Shown here piece by piece: positions 19,622 through 27,229 of a stretch of DNA of 35,776 nucleotides (positions are counted from its first letter, which is position 1; the number at the start of each line of letters is the position of its first letter). The stretch covers positions 1 through 35,776 of the forward strand of contig CAIWRI010000154.1 of the NCBI GenBank assembly GCA_903915035.1. The letters are read 5' to 3'. This DNA comes from an uncultured Nitrosomonadales bacterium (GTDB taxonomy: Bacteria > Pseudomonadota > Gammaproteobacteria > Burkholderiales > Gallionellaceae). The position numbers were made by a program, and so were the translations under genes. The notes under the pieces were generated by a model, which was not told the DNA's origin, searched no databases, and was given only the letters and a program-made list of their open reading frames with translations.

Positions 19622-20956
19622 ATGAAACTTAAACTGCTCGCATCATTTTTGGTACTGATCACGGCGTTGGATGCCCGGGCACAGGCAACTGATCTGCTTG
19701 GCGTTTTTCACAGTGCAGAAAGCAATGACCCGGTGTTTGCTGCCGCGAGAGCCGTGCAACAGGCTGGTCGTGAAAAATTGCCGCAAGGTCGCGCCTTATT
19801 GCTGCCAACGGTGAATTTTGCGGCGAACAGCACGATGAATACTGTCGCCACTCAATTTACAGGCACAGTGCCACAGATATTTCAGAGTGGCACCAGCCGC
19901 TATAACAGCAATGGTTATGGCGTGACGCTGGTACAACCTTTATTCCGACAGCAAAACTGGCTGGCCTATAGCGAAGCCGAATTACTGGTTGTGCAAAGCG
20001 ATGCACAATTTCAAATTGCCGGGCAGGATTTACTGTTGCGCTCAGCGCAAGTCTACTTCGATGTGTTGATCGCACAGGATAATGTGCAATTGAGTGAGGC
20101 GCAGAAAACCGCTAATTTGGAACAATTGGCATTGGCAAAGCGTAGCTTTGAAGTCGGTAGCGCGACGATTACCGATACCAATGAAGCACAGGCGCGGCAT
20201 GATTTAACTTATGCACAGGAAGTGGCCGCTCAAAATAATCTGGCTGTCAGGCGCGGTGCGTTGCAGCAGCTGACCAATACATCGCCGGATGAGATTAAAC
20301 CGCTGGGCGGGGAATTGAATCTGAGCCCTCCGCTGCCTGCCGATCTGGAAAAGTGGCTGGCCGAGGCGCAATTGCACAGTCCGCAACTTGTCATCGCTCA
20401 GGCCGCAGATGAACTGGCTGTCAAAGAAGTGGCGAAAAATCGCAGCGCAAATTATCCTACTGTCGATCTGGTGGCTAATTACATCACCAGTAATGCTGCT
20501 GGCAGCATGTATGGTGTCGGCGTCGATAATATCAACAGGAGCATCGGCGTTCAACTCAACGTGCCAATCTATCAGGGAGGGGCGCTTAACTCCAAATGGC
20601 GTGAAGCGGAGCATAACCGTGAACGGGTTCGTCAGGAGCTGGAAAACGCGCGCCGCAGCGTCGCACAGCAAACCCGTCAGGCTTATCTTGGTGTGGTGAG
20701 TGGTATCGCGCAGGTCAAGGCCTTGCAACAGGCACTGATTTCAAGCGCAAGCGTGCTCGAATCGAGCAAACTGGGGCAGGAAGTCGGCGTCAGAACCAAT
20801 CTTGATGTGTTAAACGCCCAGCAGCAGCTTTACTCAACCCGACGCGATTTGTATCAGGCTGAATATAATTACCTGCTGAGTCAGTTGCAACTCAAGGCGG
20901 CAGCAGGGATGCTTGAAGAAGCTGATCTTGCCCGGGTCAATCAGGCGCTTCACTGA
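19622..20956 (+). CDS. tolC: TolC family outer-membrane efflux/secretion channel
   Basis: The 444-residue protein has a signal peptide (MKLKLLASFLVLITALDARA, cleaved before QATD). It has the two-fold OEP repeat of the TolC family with long alpha-helical regions (for example residues about 140-215 and 325-385) and barrel strands such as YGVTLVQPLFRQQNWLAYSE and SIGVQLNVPIYQGGALNSKW. It forms the trimeric exit duct for tripartite efflux pumps or type I secretion. No pump genes adjoin it. It starts 35 nt after the methyltransferase gene and may be co-transcribed with it. Confidence 0.93.
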   Translation: MKLKLLASFLVLITALDARAQATDLLGVFHSAESNDPVFAAARAVQQAGREKLPQGRALLLPTVNFAANSTMNTVATQFTGTVPQIFQSGTSRYNSNGYGVTLVQPLFRQQNWLAYSEAELLVVQSDAQFQIAGQDLLLRSAQVYFDVLIAQDNVQLSEAQKTANLEQLALAKRSFEVGSATITDTNEAQARHDLTYAQEVAAQNNLAVRRGALQQLTNTSPDEIKPLGGELNLSPPLPADLEKWLAEAQLHSPQLVIAQAADELAVKEVAKNRSANYPTVDLVANYITSNAAGSMYGVGVDNINRSIGVQLNVPIYQGGALNSKWREAEHNRERVRQELENARRSVAQQTRQAYLGVVSGIAQVKALQQALISSASVLESSKLGQEVGVRTNLDVLNAQQQLYSTRRDLYQAEYNYLLSQLQLKAAAGMLEEADLARVNQALH

Positions 20957-21141
20957 TTTTTCAGTTCGATCGTCTTTTTCGTGTAACTGTCTAAATATAT
21001 GTTCAATAAATGAACGCTATGCTCGACGATATCAGCAGCTACGGCTTGCTCAAAATCCGGCCTTACAAAAAGCGTGCATGATGTTTGAGCTAAAAATACA
21101 GTGATACAAGCGCTTGCATAAAAAAAAGCAGCGCGAAACAG

Positions 21142-21161
21142 AGCCTCTTGTGAAAGAGGCT
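21142..21161. repeat. Perfect hairpin upstream of rfbF
   Basis: AGCCTCTT and AAGAGGCT form an 8-bp stem with loop GTGA. No T-run follows, so it is not a clear terminator. It lies in the leader between tolC and rfbF, 40 nt before the rfbF start, and could be a leader RNA structure. The rest of the 245-nt gap shows no gene. Confidence 0.5.
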
Positions 21162-21201
21162 ATATGAACAAACTTATTGCATGATCAGACAGGATGCGCG
21201 A

Positions 21202-21972
21202 ATGAAAGCAGTGATACTGGCGGGCGGATTGGGTACGAGGATCAGTGAAGAGACTTCGACACGGCCCAAGCCTATGGTGGAAATCGGCGGTAAGCCGATA
21301 CTCTGGCACATCATGAAAAGCTATTCAGCTCATGGCGTGAATGACTTCGTGATCTGCTGTGGTTATAAAGGCTATGTCATCAAGGAATATTTTGCCAATT
21401 ATTTTCTGCACATGTCGGACGTGACTTTCGATATGCAGAATAATCAGATGGAAGTGCATCAACGACACGCGGAACCCTGGAAAGTCACCTTGGTCGATAC
21501 CGGCGATGAAACAATGACAGGCGGTCGCATCAAGCGAGTGGCGGAATATGTAAAGGATGAGGAAATATTCTGTCTGACTTATGGTGATGGCGTGAGCAAC
21601 GTGAATATCACCGAACTGATCGCTTTTCACAAGGCGCAAAAAGTTAAGGCAACATTGACAGCCACTTTGCCACCGGGTCGTTTCGGCGCACTTGATATGC
21701 AGGGTAACAAGGTCAACAGTTTCCGGGAAAAACCCCAGGGCGACGGTGCAATGATCAACGGCGGGTTTTTTGTGTTGTCGCCTGAAGTAATTGATTATAT
21801 TGTTGATGACAAAACCACCTGGGAGCGCGAACCGATGGAGCGGCTTGCAGAAGAAGGAAATCTTGCCGCTTTTCATCATGAGGGTTTCTGGCAGCCTATG
21901 GATACCTTGCGCGATAAAATGCACCTTGAGGAATTGTGGCAATCAGGAAAAGCACCATGGAAGATATGGTAA
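21202..21972 (+). CDS. rfbF: Glucose-1-phosphate cytidylyltransferase
   Basis: The ATG at 21202 ([20 protein letters not shown]) matches the family start. An ATG at 21181 would add seven residues. The 256-residue length is as expected. The nucleotide-binding signature [10 protein letters not shown] and [19 protein letters not shown] are intact, as are [12 protein letters not shown] and [17 protein letters not shown]. The enzyme makes CDP-glucose from CTP and glucose-1-phosphate, the first step to CDP-dideoxyhexoses. In the pathway it is followed by rfbG and rfbH, but on the DNA a repeat-rich stretch separates rfbF from rfbG. Confidence 0.96.
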   Translation: MKAVILAGGLGTRISEETSTRPKPMVEIGGKPILWHIMKSYSAHGVNDFVICCGYKGYVIKEYFANYFLHMSDVTFDMQNNQMEVHQRHAEPWKVTLVDTGDETMTGGRIKRVAEYVKDEEIFCLTYGDGVSNVNITELIAFHKAQKVKATLTATLPPGRFGALDMQGNKVNSFREKPQGDGAMINGGFFVLSPEVIDYIVDDKTTWEREPMERLAEEGNLAAFHHEGFWQPMDTLRDKMHLEELWQSGKAPWKIW

Positions 21973-21977
21973 GTGTT

Positions 21978-22087
21978 GTTGATAGTTGAAGAGTCGTTGA
22001 TAGAAGCGGTTGATAGATGATGGTTTATGGATTTAAAGGCCGTTGATTTTTGAAGAGCAGTTTATGGATTATTGTTTATAAACTGCG
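21978..22087. repeat. Degenerate heptamer array, GTTGATA orientation
   Basis: Units such as GTTGATA (21978, 21996, 22009), GTTGAAG (21985), GTTTATG (22023, 22060), GATTATT and GTTTATA (22067, 22074) run mostly at 7-nt spacing with a few short interruptions. They start 5 nt after the rfbF stop. The array is the reverse complement in style of the array at 22131-22220, so the pair flanks the start of the four-helix gene in opposite orientations. Confidence 0.75.
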
Positions 22088-22130
22088 CTTGCAATTATGA
22101 TTTCAGGTCAATTTTGTCAATGGAGAGAGT

Positions 22131-22220
22131 ATGTCATCAACTATAAACATCAGATTTTTCAGCTATAAGCAGTCATCAATCATCTGCTGTTTCAGCTATA
22201 AACGATCAACCATCAGCCGT
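22131..22220. repeat. Degenerate heptamer array, TATCAAC orientation
   Basis: Units of the type TATAAAC, GATCAAC, CATCAGC and TTTCAGC follow one another at about 7-nt spacing. The array begins with an ATG at 22131 (ATGTCATCAAC), very like the start of rfbG (ATGTCAACTATC). It runs up to the coding region of the four-helix protein. Confidence 0.75.
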
Positions 22221-22227
22221 ACTCCCC

Positions 22228-22584
22228 CATGAAAAACTGGAGGTTTGGCAACTTGCGAAGGTCTTGGCCGGTAACGTATCTGTCATTACTGCGCAATTTC
22301 CGAAGAATGAGTGCTTTGGGTTGGTCGATCAGATGCGTAGTGCGGGCGTTTCGGTGATGTCAAATCTTGCTGAAGATTGTAGTCGGACCCGTGCGCCGGA
22401 TCAGGCACACTTTTCGCAAATTGCTTTTGGGTCTTTGCTCGAACTGGATGCTCAGTTACAACTATCTGTTGATTTGAGTTTTTCAAGTATTGATAACTAT
22501 ACAAACTTACGTGGATCAATTTTAGAGTTGGTAAAGAAAATTTCAGCCTTACGTGCCTCACAATTAAAACGATTAAATTCATGA
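22228..22584 (+). pseudogene. Four-helix-bundle protein (S23/IVS-type), start codon out of frame
   Basis: From 22228 the frame reads HEKLEVWQLAKVLAGNVSV, then VDQMRSAGVSVMSNLAEDCS and QIAFGSLLELDAQLQLSVDL. This is the four-helix-bundle family related to proteins of 23S rRNA intervening sequences, of about normal length. The conserved N-terminus has no ATG in frame. The frame is open back to a stop at 22144-22146, and the only usual start is an internal TTG at 22264. An ATG at 22131 lies one base out of frame, separated by the heptamer array. Its own frame ends at 22229-22231. The gene is silent, uses TTG for a shortened product, or is switched by repeat changes. Confidence 0.65.
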
Positions 22585-22605
22585 TGTTAACTTTTAAAAA
22601 ATTAG

Positions 22606-22688
22606 CCATCAGCCGCTGTTATATCAACTATAAACAATCTACGATAAGCCGCTTTTATGTCAACTATCAACATTAAACCATCAACGAA
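22606..22688. repeat. Degenerate heptamer array running into the rfbG start
   Basis: The same units recur here (CATCAGC, TATCAAC, TATAAAC). From 22660 four units in register (TCAACTA, TCAACAT, TAAACCA, TCAACGA) are translated as the first residues of RfbG. The array includes the rfbG start codon at 22657 and leaves no good Shine-Dalgarno sequence before it. Confidence 0.75.
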
Positions 22689-23775
22689 TACTTTCTTTCT
22701 TGGAAAGAAAGTATTGATTACGGGTCACACCGGCTTCAAGGGTAGTTGGCTGTCGCTGTGGCTGCAATCCATGGGGGCGCAGGTAGTGGGTTTTGCGCTC
22801 TCTCCACCGACCACTCCTAGCCTGTTCGACGTGGCGAATGTCGGTGCGGGAATGACCAGCATCATTGGCGACATACGCGATCTGGATTCTTTGCGCGCGG
22901 TATTTGCCGAACACCAACCTGAGATCGTGATACATATGGCAGCACAGGCATTAGTGCGCTATTCCTACGATAATCCGGTCGAGACTTATTCAACCAATGT
23001 GATGGGCACAGTGAATCTTCTGGAAGCAGTACGCATGACGCCTGGCGTCAAAGCCGTGGTGAATGTCACTTCGGACAAATGTTACGAGAATAAAGAATGG
23101 GCATGGGGCTATCGCGAGAATGAAGCGATGGGCGGATTTGATCCCTACAGCAACAGTAAGGGATGCGCTGAACTGGTGACAGCTGCTTATCGCCAGTCCT
23201 ACTTTAATCCATCAACGATCAACCGCTCTTCATCAACCATCATCAATCAGCCATTACCTGCCGTGGCAACAGCCCGTGCCGGCAATGTCATCGGTGGCGG
23301 TGACTGGGCGGAAGACCGCTTGATCCCCGACATCATGCGTGCTATTTCAGCAGGGCAGCCCGTCCGCATCCGCAATCCGCATGCAATTCGTCCCTGGCAA
23401 CATGTGCTCGAACCGTTATCCGGCTATTTATTGCTGGCACAGCAGCTTTATGAAGAGGGTGCCAATTTCGCAGAAGGCTGGAACTTCGGCCCCAATGACG
23501 AAGATGCCAAGCCGGTGCAATGGATTGTTGAGCAATTGACCCAGGCTTGGGGAAAAGGCGCAGGCTGGGTTGTCGATGACGGAGATCATCCGCACGAAGC
23601 GCATTATTTGAAGCTGGACTGTTCCAAGGCCAAAGCTCAACTGGATTGGCATTCGGGATGGCGTCTGGATGAAGCTTTGGGAAAAATCGTCGAATGGCAG
23701 CGGGCTTATTGCGATAAAGAAGACATGAAAGCAGTTACACTTGCACAAATTAATACTTATTTGAAAGGGCATTAA
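22657..23775 (+). CDS. rfbG: CDP-glucose 4,6-dehydratase with repeat-encoded insert
   Basis: The 372-residue extended short-chain dehydrogenase makes CDP-4-keto-6-deoxyglucose. The NAD motif is TGHTGFKGSWL, the catalytic region is VTSDKCYENKEW and DPYSNSKGCAELV (YxxxK), and the later block is ARAGNVIGGGDWAEDRLIPD. Two parts come from heptamer repeats. One is the N-terminus MSTINIKPSTN, where the family normally has a short stretch before GKKVLITGHTG. The other is an insert STINRSSSTIINQP between FNP and AVATARAG, a loop that is about eight residues shorter in relatives I recall. Catalytic residues are untouched. rfbG is followed after 1 nt by the antitoxin gene. Confidence 0.95.
   Translation: MSTINIKPSTNTFFLGKKVLITGHTGFKGSWLSLWLQSMGAQVVGFALSPPTTPSLFDVANVGAGMTSIIGDIRDLDSLRAVFAEHQPEIVIHMAAQALVRYSYDNPVETYSTNVMGTVNLLEAVRMTPGVKAVVNVTSDKCYENKEWAWGYRENEAMGGFDPYSNSKGCAELVTAAYRQSYFNPSTINRSSSTIINQPLPAVATARAGNVIGGGDWAEDRLIPDIMRAISAGQPVRIRNPHAIRPWQHVLEPLSGYLLLAQQLYEEGANFAEGWNFGPNDEDAKPVQWIVEQLTQAWGKGAGWVVDDGDHPHEAHYLKLDCSKAKAQLDWHSGWRLDEALGKIVEWQRAYCDKEDMKAVTLAQINTYLKGH
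22687..22715. repeat. 13-bp perfect inverted repeat in the rfbG 5' coding region
   Basis: AATACTTTCTTTC and GAAAGAAAGTATT are perfect complements around loop TTG, 30 nt downstream of the start codon, encoding NTFFLGKKVL. It joins the end of the heptamer array to the conserved NAD-binding region. In mRNA it would make a stable hairpin close to the initiation site. Confidence 0.8.
23211..23252. repeat. Six-heptamer insert inside rfbG
   Basis: Six 7-nt units in perfect register (ATCAACG, ATCAACC, GCTCTTC, ATCAACC, ATCATCA, ATCAGCC) occupy 42 nt, which is 14 codons, so the reading frame is kept. The unit sequences match the arrays flanking the gene. Confidence 0.85.
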
Positions 23776-23776
23776 C

Positions 23777-24004
23777 ATGAGTAACGTATTACGCAGACAG
23801 CTAACGGCAGATGCAAGCCATACGATTCATTTAGTTCTTCCCCCTGAAATGGGTGATGAAGTTGAAATCATTGTTTTTCCTCGATTGTCATCGAAAGACG
23901 CCGCGCAGCAGGAAAGCCTGGCTATGGCACAACTAATAGATGAAACAGGTTTTGTAAAAAATGTCCTTAATAGTGTTGAAGAGGATTGCTGGAATGACCT
24001 TTGA
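23777..24004 (+). CDS. Antitoxin-like protein paired with a MazF-like domain
   Basis: The 75-residue protein begins [20 protein letters not shown] and ends with an acidic tail, [20 protein letters not shown]. The size, the acidic C-terminus and the 11-nt overlap with a downstream PemK/MazF-like frame are those of a type II antitoxin. The ending EEDxWNDL is one I associate with antitoxins of MazF-like toxins (from memory). It starts 1 nt after the rfbG stop, so it is embedded in the rfb operon. The N-terminal part may bind DNA, but no clear fold can be assigned by eye. Confidence 0.7.
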   Translation: MSNVLRRQLTADASHTIHLVLPPEMGDEVEIIVFPRLSSKDAAQQESLAMAQLIDETGFVKNVLNSVEEDCWNDL

Positions 24005-25598
24005 AATTATCCCCGGCACAATTTACAGCGCCTATTTTCCATTTAGTGACTTAAGTAATACCAAGAAAAGACCCGTACTGGCTCTGTCAAGCAGGGATGA
24101 AAATGACGATGTAAGGATTGCTTTTATTACCAAAACTGCCGTTAATGAAGCGCAGGGCTTTGTGCTTGAATTTGCGGATTTTTCGAATGAAACGCTAAAA
24201 TATCCAAGTCATATTCGTGTGGACAAGACTTTCAATCTTCATAGCAGTCGAATTGAAAAGCCTTTAGTCAGCTTAAGCGATAAAGGTTATGAGCGCGTTC
24301 TACGGCGATTGGTGACATTTGATATTCCGGCTTACGCGGAGCTCAAATATCGTGATAAGTCATTTAAATCGGGCACATCCATTGTACCGCCCTCCGGCAA
24401 GGTGATCGGCACGCCGGAATTGAAGAACATGGTCGAAGCATCTCTTGATGGCTGGTTGACTACCGGACGTTTTAACGAGGCATTCGAGAAACGCTTTGCT
24501 GAATTTGTCGGCGTGCCTTATGCGCTGACCACGACTTCAGGTTCTTCTGCGAATCTGTTGGCCTTCACGGCACTTACCTCGCACAAACTGGGCGCGCGTG
24601 CACTGAAGCAGGGTGATGAAGTGATCACGGTTGCAGCCGGATTTCCGACCACGGTGAACCCGATACTGCAGAACGGTATGGTGCCGGTATTCGTGGATGT
24701 AGATATTCCGACCTACAATATCGACCCTGAAAAAATTGCCGCTGCCATATCGGATCGCACTCGTGCCATCATGCTGGCGCACACGCTGGGCAATACCTTC
24801 AATATTGACGCTGTGATGGCGCTGGCCGAGAAGCATAATCTCTGGGTAATCGAAGATTGCTGCGATGCGCTGGGTTCCACTTACAAAGGCCAGCATGTCG
24901 GCACCTTCGGCCACATCGCCACCTGTAGCTTTTATCCCGCGCACCATATCACCATGGGCGAAGGCGGCATGATCTTTACTAAAGACCGTGAGCTGCGCAC
25001 CATCATCGAATCCTTCCGCGACTGGGGGCGCGATTGCTATTGCGGACCGGGTTGCGACAATACCTGCGGCAAGCGCTTTGGCCAGCAGTTGGGTTCATTG
25101 CCTATGGGCTATGACCACAAGTACACCTATTCGCATCTGGGTTACAACCTCAAAATTACGGACATGCAGGCCGCCTGTGCTCTGGCGCAGATGGACAGAC
25201 TGCCGGGTTTCATCGCCGCGCGTAAAGAGAACTTTAGCTATCTTAAAAACCGCCTGCAATCCTGCGCCGAGTTCTTTATTCTGCCTGAAGCTACGGCGGG
25301 CAGCGAGCCTTCCTGGTTCGGATTTCCAGTTACTTTGCGTGAGGCAGCCGGCATCGACCGCGTTGAATTGTTGAAATATCTGGATCAATATAAAATCGGT
25401 ACGCGCCTGCTTTTCGCCGGTAATTTGACTCGCCAGCCTTATTTTGAAGGCCGCACTTATCGCATCAGCGGTGAACTAATTAACACTGATAAGATTATGA
25501 ACGACACGCTCTGGATCGGTGTTTATCCCGGACTGACTAAAGAGATGCTGGATTTTGTTTGTGAAAAGATCGAAGCGTTTTTCGGGGTAAACTTCTAG
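23994..25598 (+). CDS. rfbH: MazF/PemK-like toxin domain fused to RfbH (CDP-4-keto-6-deoxyglucose 3-dehydrase)
   Basis: The ATG at 23994 overlaps the antitoxin gene by 11 nt. It gives 534 residues against about 440 for normal RfbH. Residues 1-110 are a PemK/MazF-like SH3 barrel ([34 protein letters not shown]). RfbH sequence starts near residue 113 ([15 protein letters not shown]) and runs to the end. The E1 dehydrase features are intact: the active-site His replacing Lys in [13 protein letters not shown] (His317), and the [2Fe-2S] ligands Cys290, Cys348, Cys350 and Cys358 in the exact C-X57-C-X-C-X7-C spacing. It removes the C3 hydroxyl using PMP and an external reductase, which is not seen here. 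There is no stop or frameshift between the domains. Confidence 0.88.
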   Translation: MTFEIIPGTIYSAYFPFSDLSNTKKRPVLALSSRDENDDVRIAFITKTAVNEAQGFVLEFADFSNETLKYPSHIRVDKTFNLHSSRIEKPLVSLSDKGYERVLRRLVTFDIPAYAELKYRDKSFKSGTSIVPPSGKVIGTPELKNMVEASLDGWLTTGRFNEAFEKRFAEFVGVPYALTTTSGSSANLLAFTALTSHKLGARALKQGDEVITVAAGFPTTVNPILQNGMVPVFVDVDIPTYNIDPEKIAAAISDRTRAIMLAHTLGNTFNIDAVMALAEKHNLWVIEDCCDALGSTYKGQHVGTFGHIATCSFYPAHHITMGEGGMIFTKDRELRTIIESFRDWGRDCYCGPGCDNTCGKRFGQQLGSLPMGYDHKYTYSHLGYNLKITDMQAACALAQMDRLPGFIAARKENFSYLKNRLQSCAEFFILPEATAGSEPSWFGFPVTLREAAGIDRVELLKYLDQYKIGTRLLFAGNLTRQPYFEGRTYRISGELINTDKIMNDTLWIGVYPGLTKEMLDFVCEKIEAFFGVNF

Positions 25599-25599
25599 A

Positions 25600-25887
25600 G
25601 TGAGATTGACTCCTTTTGAAATTGACGCAATTAAACAATCCGCACGCGAAGTCTTTGGGCCGCTGGCTGAAGTTTTCCTGTTCGGCAGTCGCGTTGATGA
25701 TACGAAAAAAGGCGGCGATATCGATTTGTATATTAAGTCTCCAGCCGGCACGGACCTGGCTCACAAAGTAAAATTTCTGATTACTGTCGAAGAAAAAATA
25801 GGCGAACAAAAAATTGATGTTGTTTTTGCACTCGACCGGTCAAGGCCGATTGAACAGCAGGCAATTCTAAATGGTGTGTTGCTATGA
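25600..25887 (+). CDS. MNT-domain nucleotidyltransferase (MntA-like antitoxin), copy 1
   Basis: The 95-residue minimal nucleotidyltransferase starts at GTG 25600, 1 nt after the rfbH stop. The active site FGSRVDDTKKGGDIDLYI has the Gly-Ser and two Asp of the family, and a third Asp appears in KIDVVFAL. In characterised MntA-HepT pairs the MNT protein neutralises the HEPN RNase by adding AMP to a tyrosine. The stop overlaps the next ATG by 4 nt, as is usual for this TA type. Confidence 0.88.
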   Translation: MRLTPFEIDAIKQSAREVFGPLAEVFLFGSRVDDTKKGGDIDLYIKSPAGTDLAHKVKFLITVEEKIGEQKIDVVFALDRSRPIEQQAILNGVLL

Positions 25888-26357
25888 TCAGACAAAAGCT
25901 GGAAAAGCTGATTTCGGAATGTGATAAGCATCTGAAAAGAATTAATAATGCCTGTTCAAAAATGGCGATATTTATGCCATTAAATGCAGAAAGTTTTCAA
26001 AGACTCAATGAAGATGAAATTGAACATATCGATCAGTTTCTGTTCAGATTTTCAAAGCTTCAGGATGCAATTGGCGAAAAGTTATTTATATTGCTGCTTG
26101 ATTTTTTGCAAGAAGAGCATACAAAAAATAGACCTTTTATTGATATTCTAAACAGGCTTGAGCAGTTAGGTTTGCTGGAGGATAAAAATATTTGGCTGGA
26201 GCTCAGAAAGATCAGAAACAATATCGCTCATCAATATGAAGATGAACCGCAACTAGCTGCCGAGGCATTGAATGCAATCTATGCGGCAAAATCTGTGTTA
26301 GAGAATGTTTACACATTGCTTAAAGCAAGTTATGTTGAAATATCTGCTAAGGCATAA
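25884..26357 (+). CDS. HEPN-domain toxin (HepT-like), copy 1
   Basis: The 157-residue all-helical protein carries the RX4HXY motif as RNNIAHQY at residues about 112-119, the catalytic and AMP-acceptor motif of HepT RNases. The body (DQFLFRFSKLQDAIGEKLF, IDILNRLEQLGLL) is a long HEPN subfamily, with relatives adjacent to MNT genes. It is coupled to the MNT gene by ATGA. The local sequence is AT-richer than rfbH, consistent with a separate origin. Confidence 0.83.
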   Translation: MIRQKLEKLISECDKHLKRINNACSKMAIFMPLNAESFQRLNEDEIEHIDQFLFRFSKLQDAIGEKLFILLLDFLQEEHTKNRPFIDILNRLEQLGLLEDKNIWLELRKIRNNIAHQYEDEPQLAAEALNAIYAAKSVLENVYTLLKASYVEISAKA

Positions 26358-26423
26358 TCATATTTAACCCGGCGTCGGATTGAAACTTACCAAAATGATG
26401 CTGATTGAATTAGGACCAGTATT

Positions 26424-26735
26424 ATGCGTGTCACACCTGAGCAGTTAAGCATATTTGATCTGTTCGCACATCGTTATTTTGGCGAGGACGCAAGTCTTTG
26501 GCTGTTCGGATCCCGAGTAGACGATCAAAAAAAGGGCGGGGATTACGATTTTTTTGTTGAAACTAATTTAGTAAGTGCCGATGAAATTGTAGTGAGGAAA
26601 CTTGCATTGCTTGCCGAACTTCAGAGCACACCTCAGTTCGAGGATGAAAAAATTGACATCGTCGTGAAGCGCAGAGCTTCTACTTTCGAGATGCCAATTT
26701 ATCAAGTCGCCATGCATGAAGGAGTGAGAATATGA
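26424..26735 (+). CDS. MNT-domain nucleotidyltransferase, copy 2
   Basis: This 103-residue protein has FGSRVDDQKKGGDYDFFVE and a third Asp in KIDIVVKRR. It shares the FGSRVDD...KKGGD signature with copy 1 but differs widely elsewhere, so it is a paralogue and not a recent duplicate. It starts at ATG 26424 after AGGA, in a 66-nt gap from the first HEPN gene. The stop overlaps the next ATG by 4 nt. Confidence 0.87.
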   Translation: MRVTPEQLSIFDLFAHRYFGEDASLWLFGSRVDDQKKGGDYDFFVETNLVSADEIVVRKLALLAELQSTPQFEDEKIDIVVKRRASTFEMPIYQVAMHEGVRI

Positions 26736-27229
26736 TGCCTGAACAGTCGATGCGGATTTATCTTGCGGAATGTTCATTACATGCTGAGGTGCTGGGAGAA
26801 GCGCTTATCGATGCAAAAGCATGGGCTTCTCTCTTGCCTGGTATTGTGATCGAAAAAAAAATGCTGCGCATATTGGACCAGGTTGCCTATCGCTTCGCCA
26901 AGTTGCAGGATTCGATGGGAGAGAAAGTGATGCCTTTGATTCTGGAGTTGGCCCAGGAACCAATTTCCGCTAATGCGACGTTTGTTGAAAAGCTCAATCG
27001 CCTGGAGCGCATAGGCGCGATACCCTCTGCGGAAGAATGGAAAAAGTTTCGCATCGTGCGCAATGCGTTGGCGCATGACTACCCGGATGAACCTGAATTG
27101 CGGGCGAGTGCAATCAATCTGTTTTTGGAAGGTGCTGCAAACTTGATCGCTCTTTATCAAGATGTAAAAGCATATATTGACGCACATTTTCCAGAGGTGA
27201 ATGAGATAAGTAAAGAGAAAATAACATGA
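26732..27229 (+). CDS. HEPN-domain toxin (HepT-like), copy 2
   Basis: The 165-residue helical protein has RNALAHDY (RX4HXY) at residues about 110-117, and the same framework as copy 1 (ILDQVAYRFAKLQDSMGEKV, FVEKLNRLERIGAIPS, DEPELRASAINL). It is coupled to MNT copy 2 through ATGA. Its own stop overlaps the ATG of the duplicated rfbH tail by ATGA as well, so the module ends exactly where rfbH homology restarts. The start could be the second Met. Confidence 0.83.
   Translation: MMPEQSMRIYLAECSLHAEVLGEALIDAKAWASLLPGIVIEKKMLRILDQVAYRFAKLQDSMGEKVMPLILELAQEPISANATFVEKLNRLERIGAIPSAEEWKKFRIVRNALAHDYPDEPELRASAINLFLEGAANLIALYQDVKAYIDAHFPEVNEISKEKIT

Noticed and set aside
22131-22720. Diversity-generating retroelement, because the four-helix protein resembles Avd
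   Set aside because: There is no reverse transcriptase, template/variable repeat pair or target gene in the window.
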